From NCBI GenBank assembly GCA_033065855.1, contig JAVXUO010002250.1, positions 1-64,000 on the forward strand: 64,000 nt of DNA, in the 5' to 3' direction. The notes beneath the pieces were generated by a model that worked only from the letters and a program-made list of their open reading frames with translations, did not search any database and had not been told where the DNA came from. Shown here piece after piece: positions 1-23,955 of this stretch. The position numbers were made by a program, and so were the translations under genes. Positions within the stretch are counted from its first letter, which is position 1. Each line of letters begins with the position of its first letter. Source of the stretch: Escallonia rubra (lineage: Eukaryota; Streptophyta; Magnoliopsida; Escalloniales; Escalloniaceae).

Positions 1-201
1 CACGAAAAGCCTCATCACAATATATCAAATTGCTTTGCACAGAGCATAACTCAAGAAGCCTCAGATCATTCAGCAACCACCTTTGGTTGGTTAGAGATTA
101 GTGGATGATCTTAAGCTTAGAAATAATATTGGTGACTGATCAGGATAGTGCCAAACTCCATTATGTTGAGACATACACCCATGTTATAGACCAAAACTTA
201 C

Positions 202-11126
<10,925 letters not shown>

Positions 11127-11439
11127 GCATGTATGTTTACCATATTCGTTTTCTGTTTTCATTTTTATAATTTTCGTATTCAGTTAGAAAACACGCTCAT
11201 GTACTTTTATCATTTTCACAATTTCAACTACTTTTTCTTACATTGGGTTAAGTTTTGGTGAAAAAAATTGAAAACACCTCTAAGGTGTTTTCAGTTTTTT
11301 GTCACTGTTTGAGTAATTTTACCAAAAACGAAAATATAAAATGGTAAAAGTACACAAAACAATATTTTTTTTTTCATCATTGTAAAAAAACAGATAACGA
11401 ATATGATAAAAAATTTGCTGTTTTAGATTTGTGATAAGT
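11127..11439. mobile_element. Foldback MITE, about 310 bp
   Basis: The whole segment is an imperfect palindrome centred near 11283 (aacacct / aggtgtt). Its outer parts match as inverted repeats: catattcgttttctgtttt near 11142 pairs with aaaacagataacgaatatg near 11389. Internal blocks such as gtacttttatcat and atggtaaaagtac also pair. There is no coding capacity. The superfamily is uncertain because the exact ends and target duplication are unclear. Confidence 0.7.
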
Positions 11440-11896
11440 GATGAGGCAAGTTGTAGTTCATTTTAGGTGGGGGTTTTTGTGACTCATTGAGTCATGTCAA
11501 TAAATCAGGTAATTAGCTGAGCATGGGTTTCTTCACCTGATCGGCATCTATAACATTGAAAGCGATTTTCAGCTCAAATTTTTACAATTGTTGGAAAACT
11601 TCTTGTCAATGTATGGCTCTTGGAATGGCTCTATTTGAAACGAGCAGGCACGACGAGTGCAACTAATCCAACGATGCAGCTTGTAGGCATCATCGCTGCC
11701 AATCAGACTATTTCCGGGCTGTTTTCACTTCTAGGGTGTTAATCTTTTTCAAGCTTATTATTTGCTCGCTCAGTTGAGTTTTGTGAAGGACAATTTCATC
11801 CTAGTCGTAAAGCTTATGATACATCCGATCTTTTTACACACTCCATTATTATTAGTAAAATCGCTTCTTCATATAAAAAGGTTGTGAATACAGAAC

Positions 11897-12740
11897 CAGT
11901 GGTGGAGGGAGTGGGGGGGCACCGGTGGGCCGGTGCCCACCTACTTCTCCATAATTTTTGTCCTTTATATGGTATATTTTATCTCCAATGATAAAAGTGC
12001 TCATCTTAAAATTTGAAAAATACTTAAAAGAGATGTATTTGTGGTCATTTTACATGTTAATGTATCTAAAAAAGTTTCAAGGATTGTTATGAAGGATATC
12101 ATTTTAGTCATTTAAAATGCTAAACTTACACAAAATAAAAGACTTAGTTTACGGATAAAGTCAACACAAAAATTATTTTTGTTCTCACTTTCTACGGTTT
12201 TCAAAGCTTTAATACTTTCAAAACATTAAAGGCACATATGCGAACAGGAGAATACCGCCTCCTTCGCTATTCCCTCACCGCACACCGGCGTTACCTCACG
12301 ACGGCACGCCCTCAATGGTCAACGCCACTGCCTCCACTTGTCGGTCCAGCTCCGGCAGGTGATGGGCTTATGAGTCACGACACCCAAAGCCCAAATGTCA
12401 CGGCCTCACGTGCTCAGGCAGGCTGTAGGACCGATTCACAGGCTGCTGGCAACAACGCTCACAGACGGCAGTCGCCAGGTCAATTTCTCTACGGCGATAT
12501 TAATGGTCACCGCAGTCCATAAAAGTAAGGAAATATCCGGTGACTGATTCTAAATTTTCTATTTATCGGAACCCTTCATTTTTTGTATATATCAATTAAT
12601 GATGTGACAAATTGAGTTTTGGAACTTGCAATTTACAATTAGAAATTGATAGAATTTGAAAATTGCTATTAGTGATATTGTTAATTTCAGATTGAAATTT
12701 TTAGTGCCCACCTTAAAAAAAAAAATTGGCTCCGCCACTG
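11897..12740. mobile_element. hAT-like non-autonomous element (copy 1)
   Basis: Imperfect terminal repeats cagtggtggaggga and (inverted) cagtggcggagcca bound the segment. The first 180 bases match, in inverted orientation, the right end of the element at 17884-19186, including the ggtgggccggtgcccacc block. No transposase frame is visible. The 8 bp on each side (tacagaac and tactaact) match only partly, so the target duplication is degraded or the ends are slightly off. The hAT assignment rests on the terminus type and on its relative's 8-bp duplication. Confidence 0.65.
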
Positions 12741-13008
12741 TACTAACTGCAGATGCTTTTGTGGCAAAGCAAACTTTTGCCGCCAATCTTATTTCTTGTT
12801 TGCGTATTGCTGTTACAGCTATAATTTGAAAATACTAAATGCAAGAAAATTTGAAGCCGGCCATCCCTCCACAAGCAGTCAATCACCCTTCATCTTTTGT
12901 CAGTATTGCCCAAAACTAAGGGATCACATTGACCTCTTCTATCCTTTACTTTAGCTTTCTAGATCACCATTTCTTCCTTTAGCTTAGCTTGAAGAAGGTT
13001 TTGCCATT

Positions 13009-16000
13009 TTAATGCTTTGAAAACTGCAATTCCAACTCGTCCTGCACGCCATGATTCTCTTCGTCCACCACCTTGTTCACAACATAGCTCGTCATGCTCG
13101 TTTCATTGTTCTTTCCCCAGAGAACACCGTAGAGTCCCATAACAATCAAGACAGACCCTGCAACACTGAACCATGCAAACCACAGTACATGTTAATCAAC
13201 CTGTGTCAATTCCACTGTTGGTAGGCGCTAAGGTACTATTTGCAAGTTGCTTGATTTCTTATGTTTGCGCTAAATGCTTGATCATGATCTTGAATTAGCA
13301 TACGCATATCAGTTGCAGCCTAATACCAATTCGAATTTTACTGCAAAAAGTTTAGTCATGTACTTACGTTCCCATGTATAGTTTCTCTCGGAGTAAAGTC
13401 CAGCTGAGAATGGCCACGATAACGAGCAACAAGGGGCTGAACACCGAGACATAGAGAGGGCCCTTTCTTCCGATACACCATGACAGTAGGCAAAACGCTA
13501 GTGCAGAACACACAATTCCCTGAAAACCAATACATATGGTTTGATTAATTCTGTTATCCTTTTCATTCGGCAAAAAATCAGCAGATGTTACATTTAATTT
13601 TGAGGTGTGGTCAAATTCCTCTTTCTTAGTATTTAGAAACTGAAGTTGCTAAAATCGGTGAGATTTAGGGAGCCAGCTTTAGTCACTTTGACTACAAGTC
13701 TCAGTAACAGCAGGCACATGCATGTTACAAAATTTCAGTGTTCAGTAAATCAGTCGGGTAGCCTTATCTTTTGTATGCGACATTTTATATCATGTAGTGC
13801 ATGAATCATACCGCGTAAACACTTGAAACAGCCCTGATGGCAGGGCTCAAGGACCATGCAGCTGGGCTGTGGTCGACACATAAGCTGATAATAACACACT
13901 GGACGCTGGCCAGTAAACACATCAACGCCGAGCTCGAGTAGGGAGCTGGATATTTATCGCTCATCCTCGCCTGCAAAAATCATGAAAACGCAAACAAGAA
14001 AGGAAGAAAGTCAGAAAACAAGCCATACTGGTACAGTTTGAAGTAGGACAAGAGAGAGATTAGCTCTCATTGTTGCTTACTTGAATAATGAACCATACAG
14101 CCCATGAAACAGGACTTGCAATCAGGAGAAACGGGCCTAAGATGAAGTTTCCATGGACATTAATTTGGTCATTGCTTCCCACATTTTCAGCGTAGCTCCA
14201 GTGAATGCCTGATTCCCGTATGCGGACGACAGGTCCATGGTAAAATGACAATAACATGGCACCACCTACACACAATATTGTTCCCAGTAATTTTGCTTGC
14301 CCCGTCTTGCTCTTGATTCCCACGCTTTCTAGTCTACCAAACATCAAAACAGGGAAAACAAAGATTATATACAAAAAAAAATTATTCAGGAAACTGAAGG
14401 TAGCCATGGCACAATATATTTTAGGACAATGTTAACTAAATAAAGAAGAAATGTACCTGAAAGGAACAGCGAGGAGAAAAGTGACTGCAGGAAGTATATT
14501 TGTCAATGCACATGCAATTGTTGGAGTTGAATTTTTTAACCCAACAAAATAGGTAATCTGGTTCAGGGTTATCCTGCAAATGTTATGGAAATACAGAAGT
14601 AAGTGCGCAAAAAAGAGAATAAAAAGATATTGTACTTTGGTAAAATATTATTTAGGAGCAAAATATAAGGAACTAAATTTGAGTTGGGTAGAACTGGAAA
14701 AGCTTAGGACGTACCCGAATATGGAAGATAAGAAAATCTGGAAGAAAACTGATAGTGTCATCCTAGGCCTTGTTTTTCTGAAACAACGCAAGAGAAATCG
14801 ACTGAATATCGTTGTAATTAGTATGTAACTATCTTTGGCACTCTATTTATAGCTTTTCCATTTACGTTTAGTTATCGTTAAGCATGACAAATTTTGTTAG
14901 ACACGCTTTCTAACGGTTTAACCTTTTAGAGCAAGTGATAGCTTGAATGTTACAAATTCCAACTTTTCTTCTTTGTAGATGTGTGAGTGCATGTTTTCCT
15001 TTTTTTTGGATAAAAATAAGGTAATTGAATTAAATAACATGACCAAATTTCAATAATGCAATCACGTACGCCTACAATTATTGTTGCGTTATTGAGAAAG
15101 AAGAAACACACGATTGAAATGAAGCCGACAAACAAACGTTCCGTCTTGGTTTACGGATTAACGTACGCGCACGCGTATTTTTATGGCTTCGCAAGAAGGC
15201 AAATGTCCATAGAAAGACATGCTAATTAAGAATGAAGGTCATGAAAGGCACGAGGCATGCAGTAACGGTTCATTGCTTTTGAATTATACTAACAAGAACC
15301 TGACAACAGTGCAACTCTGAGATTTGACAATAAGCATGACCAAAAGGCCGGTGACACTACAGCCCTGCATTCTCCCTGAATCTGGTTAGGTTTTTGTTTC
15401 AATTTTCAGAATATATCTCTATTGCATTTCCAAGTCTCCAACGTACGTAAGAGACAGTTGGAAAGAAAACCAGAAATTGTGGTTACGCACTTTCTGTTTC
15501 ATGATTGAGTATAACCTATAGAACACATCACCATGCAAGGGAAAGTAGGAAAACAGCATCAAGAAACGCAGACTATTTCAAGAAAAGTGAGATATTAGAC
15601 CGCTCTACAGGTTGTGATAAAAAACGCTCAGTTTTTTCGCGCTATGTCCGTTCCCAAAATGAACACTTTCAGGTCGGGTGAATTCAATCATAGACGACGT
15701 CTATCGGCGTTCCAGCCTTCCTTTGGCTTTGATTGAGGACCTAAAAATATTCATTTTCTTGGCAACCAAGCATATAGTACTATAGTGCAAATTATGGCCT
15801 AATTAAAAGCCCATCGTGTGTACAGTATATGAACATTCAAGAATTAACCCTAACCACACGCACGAATCACACACAGTACGTAAGAAGTGAATGTTTGTGT
15901 GTATAAAACGCATATGTACCTCTCCAAGAAATAAGCAAAAGGGGCGAGAAACACGGAAGCAAAGATTTGGCGATAAGCAACGTGGACGAAGGGGTTCATG

Positions 16001-16095
16001 CCGGAATCCATGGCAAGCTTGGAAGTGATGTTCATACCAGCATAACCCACTTGTAGGAGAACCATTGTCAAGAACGGAACCAAATCTCCCGCCAT
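13009..16095 (-). CDS. WAT1-related (nodulin MtN21/EamA) membrane transporter
   Basis: Seven minus-strand exons join in frame: 15920-16095, 14715-14777, 14457-14573, 14081-14333, 13812-13970, 13368-13519 and 13009-13165. They encode 358 aa, normal for the family. Seen: the N-terminal [15 protein letters not shown] segment with [12 protein letters not shown], the short exon 2 with [15 protein letters not shown], exon 3 [13 protein letters not shown] with [15 protein letters not shown], and hydrophobic stretches spread throughout, consistent with about ten membrane spans in two EamA halves. The last exon uses acceptor TTCAG before TGTTGCAGG; the nearby GCAG would break frame. Known: WAT1 relatives export auxin or amino acids across tonoplast or plasma membrane; the substrate here cannot be told. 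No break was seen. Confidence 0.93.
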
Positions 16096-16985
16096 CGTAT
16101 ATTCTTCTTCCTTCCGTGTTCACCCCTTCCTTCAAAAGGTGAAGAAGAAGAAAGAAGCTTATACGCGAAGAAGATCGAGCTCGGATTGAGAGATAGAACA
16201 AGAGAGGAAAGGAGGAGATATTTATAGATGAAGATGGTGGTGTACAAGAACAGGAATATCAAGAAATGGTGGCGGAAAGGCAAAAGGGGAAGTGGAAAAC
16301 CGTTTAGGTTTCTTGTAACAGTGGAGCTTTCGTGCATGGGATTTGTGATATATATGGGACAAGAAGCTTAAGGCTAAAAGGTGGTTACTTTTCATCAGTT
16401 GATCCGAGTGTTTGCCAGCTTCTACTTTCGGAAACTTGTAGCAACCAAATTGGAGCAACCCCCTTCCTTCCGGGAATGGGGTCCTACTGGTGGTTGCTTG
16501 CTGATGGCCACCATTTTGATTCCATACTCTAGTTATGTATTTGTTCAAAATCAGTCCCATGATTTAATGTTCGGCTGAATTTAAGTGACACCCACACTCC
16601 AAAAAGGAATTATGTAAAGTGCAAAAGAGAGAAGAGAAGGCGGCTCTAGATGTAAAACACATATATTATAAAATCAAATAAAAATGGTGTTGAAATTTTC
16701 GCTATTGCTGTGTTGGAAAGAAGAAAGAATAAATGAGACGGTCTTACTGAATTTACTATTATCCTCAACTATGACAAATTTAAGAGGTTATTCAAGTCAA
16801 AAGATAGGGTTGTACATTAGAAAGATGAAAAATGGTAAATGCCACACAAATAACATTTTGCTGCTACCCATGTTTACCAAACAGAGTTAGTAACAATTTT
16901 GTTAACTCCTTTAGCGACAATCTAAGTAGCACTTTTTTCGCATTACTAAAGAAACACCACTAAAAATATTTAGCGACTATAATTA
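16096..16985. other. Upstream region of the WAT1-related gene
   Basis: Promoter side of the minus-strand transporter. I see no other gene. A remnant near 16905-16985 carries the motif ccactaaaaatatttagcga, which recurs near 45110 and suggests a decayed transposon terminus. Confidence 0.4.
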
Positions 16986-17545
16986 TTTTTTTTTGGGGTA
17001 AAAGGTCCTTTTATTACTATGAAAGCTCAATACACAATATCTATCTATTTTCCATACAACTAAGCTACAGGAAAATAAAATCAAAAAAATTACAACAGGC
17101 TTTTAATTTTGTAGCACTGTGAGAGGTATGTTCCAATTAAGACATAGCTGATGGTTTCCCATTGATGATACCATCTATCTTCCTCCAGCTCAGAACTCTA
17201 TAGAGTATCCACAATTCAATCTAAGTAATTAGTCCATCAATTCCCTTTCGTTGCCCTGTGAATGTCTTCCGATTTCTTTCATTCCAAATACCATACATTG
17301 TCACAACCAGAGCTAATTTGCTCAAGGAAGCTCTGAAACTCTTACTCCTGAATTTATTGCCAGCATATTGCAAGAACTGTGACCAAGTTCTAAGAGTACG
17401 CCCAATTCTTAACTGATTTAGAACTTTAGCCCATACTTCTTAGTAAATCATCAACCAGACTAAAATTCTTGGATGAATGGTTGTGGCTATCTTCGTTGGA
17501 TCCTTACTCCCCTGGTACATTAACTTCAATTGCTTTTGGCAAACG
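16986..17545 (-). mobile_element. LINE 3'-end relic (zf-RVT region) with poly(A) tail
   Basis: On the minus strand a decayed frame reads KLALVVTMYGIWNERNRKTF, resembling the C-terminal zinc-binding/RNase-H-side part of plant LINE reverse transcriptases, where an xxWxERNRRxF motif is common. Stops interrupt it. A T-run at 16986-16994 on the plus strand would be the poly(A) tail of this minus-strand element, as expected for a 5'-truncated LINE. No target duplication was identified. Confidence 0.6.
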
Positions 17546-17883
17546 TTAAGCTAGTAGGGTAAAAGTTGAAGCCGTACAAGTAAACATTCTAATAATTAGT
17601 TTCTAAGAAAAAGTTGCTACAATGCAGAATGACATAATTCTAAAAGGCTAGCAAACAAAGTTTTCCAGTTTGTATGCATGCAGTTAAGTTTGTCGTCGAC
17701 ATTGATGATCTGTGTTGGACTATTTTTTTTTTGGTGCTAATCTGTGTTGGACTCTTGGTATAGTATTCCATGCAAGCAAGCAAGTAACGTAGCGTCACAC
17801 TTACGAAAGCAAACTATCAACGTCTGCATCAAAACTTTCTTTCACACATCCTATAGTATGTATAGGATGTTTTGCTTTACATT

Positions 17884-19186
17884 AGCGGCGGAGTCAGAAA
17901 CATAGTTTAAGGTAGGCATTTAATAGTCAAAAAAATTTGCTTAAAATACATTCGTCAATGAGTTAAACCTTACAAAATGATAAACGTGGGCCAAAGAGGT
18001 AAGAAACAAGAACTCTAATTCGACAATTCGAACTTCCCAATTCGACAATTCGAACTTCCCAATTCGTCAGATGGGCAGTATATTCAACTTGTTTAGGAAA
18101 GTTCCAAATTCTCAAACCTCAATTGCCAAATTCAGTGTTAAATTCTCTCAAATGCTAAATTCCTATACTTCCTAATTGCAACCACAAGCAACAATTGCCA
18201 ATCTGTCAATCCTAAATAAAAAATCCCAACAAACCTCAATCTGAAACATATACACTCACCACTCACGAGTAGCAATTGCAATATGAAAATAAAAAATTCA
18301 AAATCTCAATCTGAAATTAAGAATCCCACTAGCGGCCCCAATTCTCAATTGGGAATTGTAAGTTTCAAAACTCAATTTTCAAATTCTAATTTTAAACAAA
18401 AAGGAAAGGGTTCAAGTTCAAGGAATTAGAAATTCTAAGAAAAAACACCGGAAGTCTAGATCTTAGATTGCTTTCAAAGTGGAAGATTAGGGTTTGCGAC
18501 TTTGCATGGAAGCAGTGGAGCAATTCCAGTAATCGATGGAAGAATGGTGGCTTTATATTTGAAAGAAAAAAAAGGGTTATTCATGATTTTTAAGCTAAAG
18601 GGATTGTCGTGGAGAAAATTAAGCGAGACACTGATAATTTGGGAAAGAAAATACGAGGAGAGTGTCAATCGACAAAGCTTGAGGAATAGTTGAATCGATG
18701 ATTTGAGTAATACATCACAACTTCAACCATTCTGCCGTCATTGAATCTACCATCTACGCGACTATGTCAGTCACCGGAGGTGGACCTGCCAGTGGAGGCA
18801 ATGGGCCATGGCGTTAAGGACGAAAGGCCGGTGAGGGGACTGAGAAGACGGTGTGCTCCATGCCTCTCTTTATTATGTGGCTTTCAGACTTTGAAAACAA
18901 TAGAAAATAAGGAATTTTTTTTGTGTTGACTTTAAGGGTATAAATTTTTTTCTTTAGTAAATTTAGCATTTCTAATAGCCAAAAAAACTTTTGTTTTTAA
19001 CTATTTTTAGAATTTTTATATAACTTAACATATAAAGTGACTAAAAATATATCTCTTTTAAATATTTTAAAAAAATTTAGGTGGACATTTTTTTCGTTAA
19101 GGATAAAATATACCATATAGAATAAAAAATTCACTAAGAATGAGGTGGGCACCGGCCCACCTGTGCCCCCCATTCCCTCCGCCATG
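17884..19186. mobile_element. hAT-like non-autonomous element (copy 2) with 8-bp target duplication
   Basis: The element is flanked on both sides by the identical octamer tttacatt (17876-17883 and 19187-19194), the target-site length of hAT transposons. Ends are agcggcggag and (inverted) catggcggag, variants of a CAGTGGCGGAG terminus. The right end is homologous to the left end of the element at 11897. The interior is AT-rich with no transposase and includes a 22-bp direct repeat near 18018-18062. Length is 1,303 bp. Confidence 0.85.
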
Positions 19187-19436
19187 TTTACATTGTACAT
19201 TTGTGATTGTGCTAAATGGAATAAAGGACCTTTGACCTAGAAGAAAAGCTTCAAACTATGCGTAGGACTGCCAACTGCCTTTTAAATACGATGATGTTGT
19301 TCATACTTTTGTTACTGTTGAACTTTTTACGTTCTTTTAATGGTACTTTTTTTATTACTAGATAAATAAAAGTGCCACTGAATATACAAATAAGATGTAA
19401 CAGTATAAAAGTGGAGTATGAATGCCATTCTCCTTT

Positions 19437-20360
19437 AGGAAAAATGCATTCTGTATCCTTGAGTTTTAGAATTTACACACTTGCTACTATTCTCACCCGT
19501 CTCATCGTATTCGAGAAATTACATGACACTCCCTACCGTTACATTTTGGTTAAAACGGCTTAATAAATTTTCCTTACTGAAGTCATGAATTTTTAAATAT
19601 TAGCCATAAGTTATCTCATAGAACACAAACAGTCCCACCTCTTACCACCGGCAACCCACCTCCCTTCCCCATCCTCCCACCATCGTCAACCTTACCCCCA
19701 TCACCCACCCCCAACCTCTATTAGCTGTCATTACCACCATCACATCATACACACACACGCACGTTGCCCCAACCCCCCCCCTCATCTGCACACACACACA
19801 GACACCTCTTCCTCTTCCTCGCGATTCAGAAAAAAAAACACAATAATATGGTTATAACACTAAATTTGGAAAGCATGCTTGTGCCTGTATGTGTGTACAG
19901 TAATTTTGTTGTAGGGGATCATCGGTGGTGGAAAGAGTAAAGGGGGCATGAGTTGTGATCATGAGAGAGAGTGTGTGTGTGTGTGCGCGCTCGCGGTTGT
20001 GGGGTCGGTGTGCCTATGTGGGATGTGCTTTGTGGGTTTGTGTGAGTGTGGGTGCAGGTGTGGAAGTGGTGATCGGGTAATTGATGAGAGTGTCAGTGGT
20101 GGAAGGGTTAAGCAGACGGCAGCATCTGTGAGTAGGGGTAATGGAACCCCTGGTTTGGGTTTGATTTTTTGGGCTTTATTGATGGGTATTTTTGGGTTTT
20201 CATTAAATTTTAATAGCAACCTTTGATGTCAAGATAACTTAAGGGAATTTTTTTTTATACATGAACCCAAATATCAAGGGGTGCTTGTGTAACTTTTTTG
20301 AATAAAGAGGTACCAAGTATATTAAATTCAAAGCTCAAGGGTACTGAGTGTACGTTTCCC
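19437..20360. mobile_element. Long-TIR non-autonomous DNA transposon
   Basis: About 60 bases at the left (starting ggaaaaatgcattctgtat) match the inverted right end (gggaaacgtacactcagta), including a shared ccttgag block and acttg(c/g)tac. The interior is GT/CA-rich with a TG microsatellite near 19970-19990. Flanks ttctccttt and ttatcctca agree at 6 of 9 positions, compatible with a decayed 9-bp Mutator-type duplication. No transposase is visible. Confidence 0.6.
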
Positions 20361-22570
20361 TTATCCTCAATATTGTTGACTTCAAATGGTAATTTCAAGC
20401 CTGGAACCTTTATATTTTCCTCTCCGTGACTCTAAACTCTCTTATCTCTCTAATTACTAACCCTAGCAGCACATCTAATCACTACACTACAATGCGTTAA
20501 AGCACATTGGACGGCTGGCAGTCTCTGGCGTAGTCAGATGTTGTTGTAGAGTTTCATTTTGTGTTTATTATCCTACACGAGAAGTTCACAAAGCTCGGTC
20601 GGTGACAGGTAGTGGCTCAATGGTGAACACTCAGGTTCATATGTCCTACCATCAATCTACAAGATCTATAGTGGTGACATATTAGTGTACATTTGGATCT
20701 CGCCAGGTCTCTTTAAATATTTTAAATCTACGTAATCTGCTGATCTAAGAAAGTTATTTGATCCATAAAAAGCCAACCATTTGATCTTGATCAGTTCATT
20801 TCACTGGGAAGAGGATGATTCGAATTTGAAGCTTGCTGCCTCATCGCCGATGGTGGCCAAAATTTCGCTGATGACTGGTCAAAGATGCAATGGCGGTGGT
20901 CTAGTCCTACTGGATTACCGGTAGTTTCACTACAAACATTTGAAACTTATTTCCCTATCGTTTTTAACCTTTTTTTGCGAGTGATTAATGGTTTGTAGGG
21001 TATTAGTCTGATTTGTGTGGTCTGGTTGCAAGTCTTGAAGGGCATTTTGGAGGGGTTCTTAGGTATCTAGCTGTGTTCTCCACCTTTTTTTTTCTTTAGC
21101 TAGGTTAATGTATAAATATAGTTATGGATTTCATTAGAGAAGGTAAGGGTGGGGCGAATTTTGTCTCGGAGAGCTAGAAGGAACGGTTATGTCTGAGGTA
21201 GTTCAGTCTCCCATTGGTAAACAGGTTCGAGAGTGGGGGTGGGGTACTTATGTTCTTCTTCATTAGTTTTAGCCTCAGGTTGTGGTTGGTTTGGTTCCCC
21301 CTTTTTAGAGGCGAGGTTGCATTCGCACGTTGATCTTGTGCTGGAATGTAACGGGGCTTACGGTGAAAGGGATCCCTTGTTTAACCTGTGCTTCCATAGG
21401 GGGTGGATCTACTCTCGGTTCCTGCGACCCCTTGCGCATTTTGTACTCGGTTGTCTCCTCTATGTTAGTGTGAGTTGAAATGCTTGTTTGTTTCTTGCTT
21501 TCTTTGTTGAGGTCTTATTAGTTTGAGATAATTATGGGGTGTCATGGCTCATATTTCTTTTATATTGAAAATGTGAAGGCAAAAGCTGACTTGAAAAATC
21601 TTTGTAACATTTTAATAAAACTCATATCTTATTTATCAAAAAATTATAATTTCAAAGGCGTCGCATTGGACAAAATTCCATGAGCATATAATTCATTATT
21701 ATAATGTTTTGCTGACTAATTATTTCTCTTTTTTCTAAAGTTAAAAGCTCACTTTTTCTACTTTTTCAATTCAAAAATTAAAATTAGGGAAATTGTTTAA
21801 CACTCATTAGGTAGATTTTGAAGAAATTGACTTCTGCAATAGTTGTTCTTTGTTCGTGTTCTGATTTGATGTGTAGTTAAGAAGTTCTCAAGAGTCAGCA
21901 CTTTGGCTTGGGAAATACGTGTTCAAAACCGATGGCTAGCAGTAATGCTCCAACTTGTCTGCTTCTAATAGAAAGGAAAAGTGAAGAGAGAAAGAAAGAA
22001 ACTTTTGAAGGGGTGTTGTGGATGGAATTTGAATCTAATATTTGTATAATTTTTCTTACTACAACTCAGGATTGTAGAAATAATCTACAACTAATCTTTA
22101 TAATCACAAATTATGATCTCTAAATATGCTTAGTAACTTTCAATTAGTTACGGTAAAGAATTATGGTTAAGTATGTGTCTATAAAAGGCCACTACCAAAA
22201 TTGAGCGATAATTAGTAGTCTATGTGGAAGGTCATAAGCTATTCTACGTAAGGAACTGCAACCAAAATATTTCTCCATACTCACATTTACATATACTATA
22301 TACAATGAGAACATCCATTTTTGTGTAACACATCTTTTAGTGTTACATAACTACCATTCTAGAAAAGGTGACATGTGGTACTAAGAGAATAAAGTTTGAG
22401 AAGGAAAAAAGAAAAGAAAATGGAGTAAATTTCGGAAAGATGAAACCGACCAAAGGTGCAAAATCAGCTCATAAGTTCTCATAACTTGAATCCAACGAGT
22501 TTTTTTTTCTTTCCTTTTTTCCATCCCCAGAAACTCTTGTTCACTCCAATCCAATGATCTTTTTTTTTAA
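20361..22570. other. Gene-free stretch with a probable LINE 3' tail
   Basis: I find no supportable gene. Near 21600-21646 the sequence ttaataaaactcatatctt followed by atttatcaaaaaa has the look of a plant LINE 3' terminus, so about 21050-21646 is probably a retroposon fragment on the plus strand. I could not find matching flanking repeats. The remainder is AT-rich. Confidence 0.4.
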
Positions 22571-23110
22571 TCTTAAATTGAGTTCTAAATCTTAAATTAT
22601 TGATAGGATTTGTTTGATGCTTAGTACTTAGGCTAAGGTGAATACTTTTTTAAGATCTGATATTAGATAAATCATAGGTGTGCTGCATGTATACCGAATT
22701 CTTCTTCTTCTTCTTCTTTTTTTGAAGAGTACTTCTGTATGGTGGCACACGGATCGCGTGTGTCCCCTCCGCTATTCAAAATAATGTTATTCAAGTTTGA
22801 GCTCAACTTCGAAAAATTGCAAAGCTAAAAGCTGATGTTGAGTTCTAAATCTTAAATTATTGATAGGATTTGTTTGATGGTTAGTACTTGGGCTAAGATG
22901 AATACTTTTTTAAGATCTGATATTAGATAAATCATAGGCGTGCTGCATGTCTACCGAATTCTTCTTCTTCTTCTTCTTCTTCTTCTTCTTTTGAAGAGTA
23001 TTTCTGTATGGTGGTACACGTATCGTGTGTGTCCCCGCTGCTAGTCAAAATAATGTTAATCAAGTTGGGAGCTCAACTTCGAAAAATTGCAAAGCTAAAA
23101 GCTGATGTTG
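22571..23110. repeat. Tandem duplication, unit about 260-270 bp, with a (TTC)n tract
   Basis: Two adjacent direct copies begin agttctaaatcttaaatta at 22581 and 22841 and run to about 23110. They are nearly identical; the main difference is a TTC microsatellite, longer in the second copy (near 22960-22991) than in the first (near 22701-22718). No coding content was seen. Confidence 0.9.
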
Positions 23111-23598
23111 AGTTTAGGCTGGGTAATATCCAGTTAAAACTTATAAAGGCTGAGCCCAGCCCAGAGCTCAATGCTTATAGTTGAGGCTGGGTAGAGACTT
23201 ATGGAAACGTTATCTTCTTTATTGAATAGAACCCGAAAGGAGTCCAAGCCCATTTTACTAAGGGGTCGGCCTGCATGCTGCGGCCGAAGTTACCGGAGGG
23301 ATATTGTTTGTCACCAAAGTGCTTATGATGCAAAAAAGCTCAGCTAATTGTCACTATAAGATTAATGGTCACCTTTCTAATGGTGGGTGTCAAAATTCCG
23401 CCGTTGTAAATGCTGCCAAATGATTTCTTAACAATACGTTAAGATTGATTGTCTGCACCCCTATGTGTAGTAAAAACGAGATCGGGATTTTAAAGTGTAT
23501 ATTGCTAGGAGTCGCTATTGTTAATGTAGGGAATCGTTCAATAGAAATAGCACGTGAGGGTAGCCTATATGGTTAATTAAGAACTAAAGAGATATATG

Positions 23599-23628
23599 GA
23601 AATCCCAACTCGGCCGAGTTGGGATTTC
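23599..23628. repeat. Perfect 30-bp palindrome
   Basis: Fifteen bases starting gaaatcccaactcgg are followed without spacer by their exact reverse complement, centred between 23613 and 23614. It lies in gene-free DNA just upstream of a run of short degenerate repeats. Confidence 0.9.
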
Positions 23629-23689
23629 AGTGTGAAGCCCTATTACTCTTGAATAAAACAAAAAAGTTTTTTCAATGAAGTGATATGAG

Positions 23690-23955
23690 CTCTCAATAAT
23701 CCTAATGGTCGACTAAGAAAATAGCCTTCAGGGTTAAAAAAGGAAATGCCGCTCCGAGCTATTCAAGAAAATAGTCCTTGGGATTCATCTAAGAAAATAA
23801 CCGCCAGGGTTAATCAAGAAAATAACATGCAGAGATACCATGTGTGTTAATCAAGGAATTAGTCATCAAGAAAATAACAGTCCTGGATAATCAAGAAAAT
23901 AACCTGCAAGGATACCCTGTGTGTTATTCAAAGAAATAGCTCTCAGAGTTCTCAA
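23690..23955. repeat. Short degenerate tandem repeats (caagaaaataac type)
   Basis: Around eight imperfect units of roughly 25-35 bp contain aagaaaataac or aagaaatag followed by variants of cagggttaatc. Two units also share a gatacc(a/c)tgtgtgtta block, suggesting a higher-order unit. No coding sequence was seen. Confidence 0.7.

Noticed and set aside
20590..20700. Possible tRNA-derived SINE head (ggtagtggctcaatggtgaa)
   Set aside because: I could not fit convincing A and B boxes or a matching tail with flanking duplications.
23690..23955. Possible CRISPR-like array
   Set aside because: The units are degenerate and abutting, without conserved repeats separated by unique spacers, and the genome is a plant.
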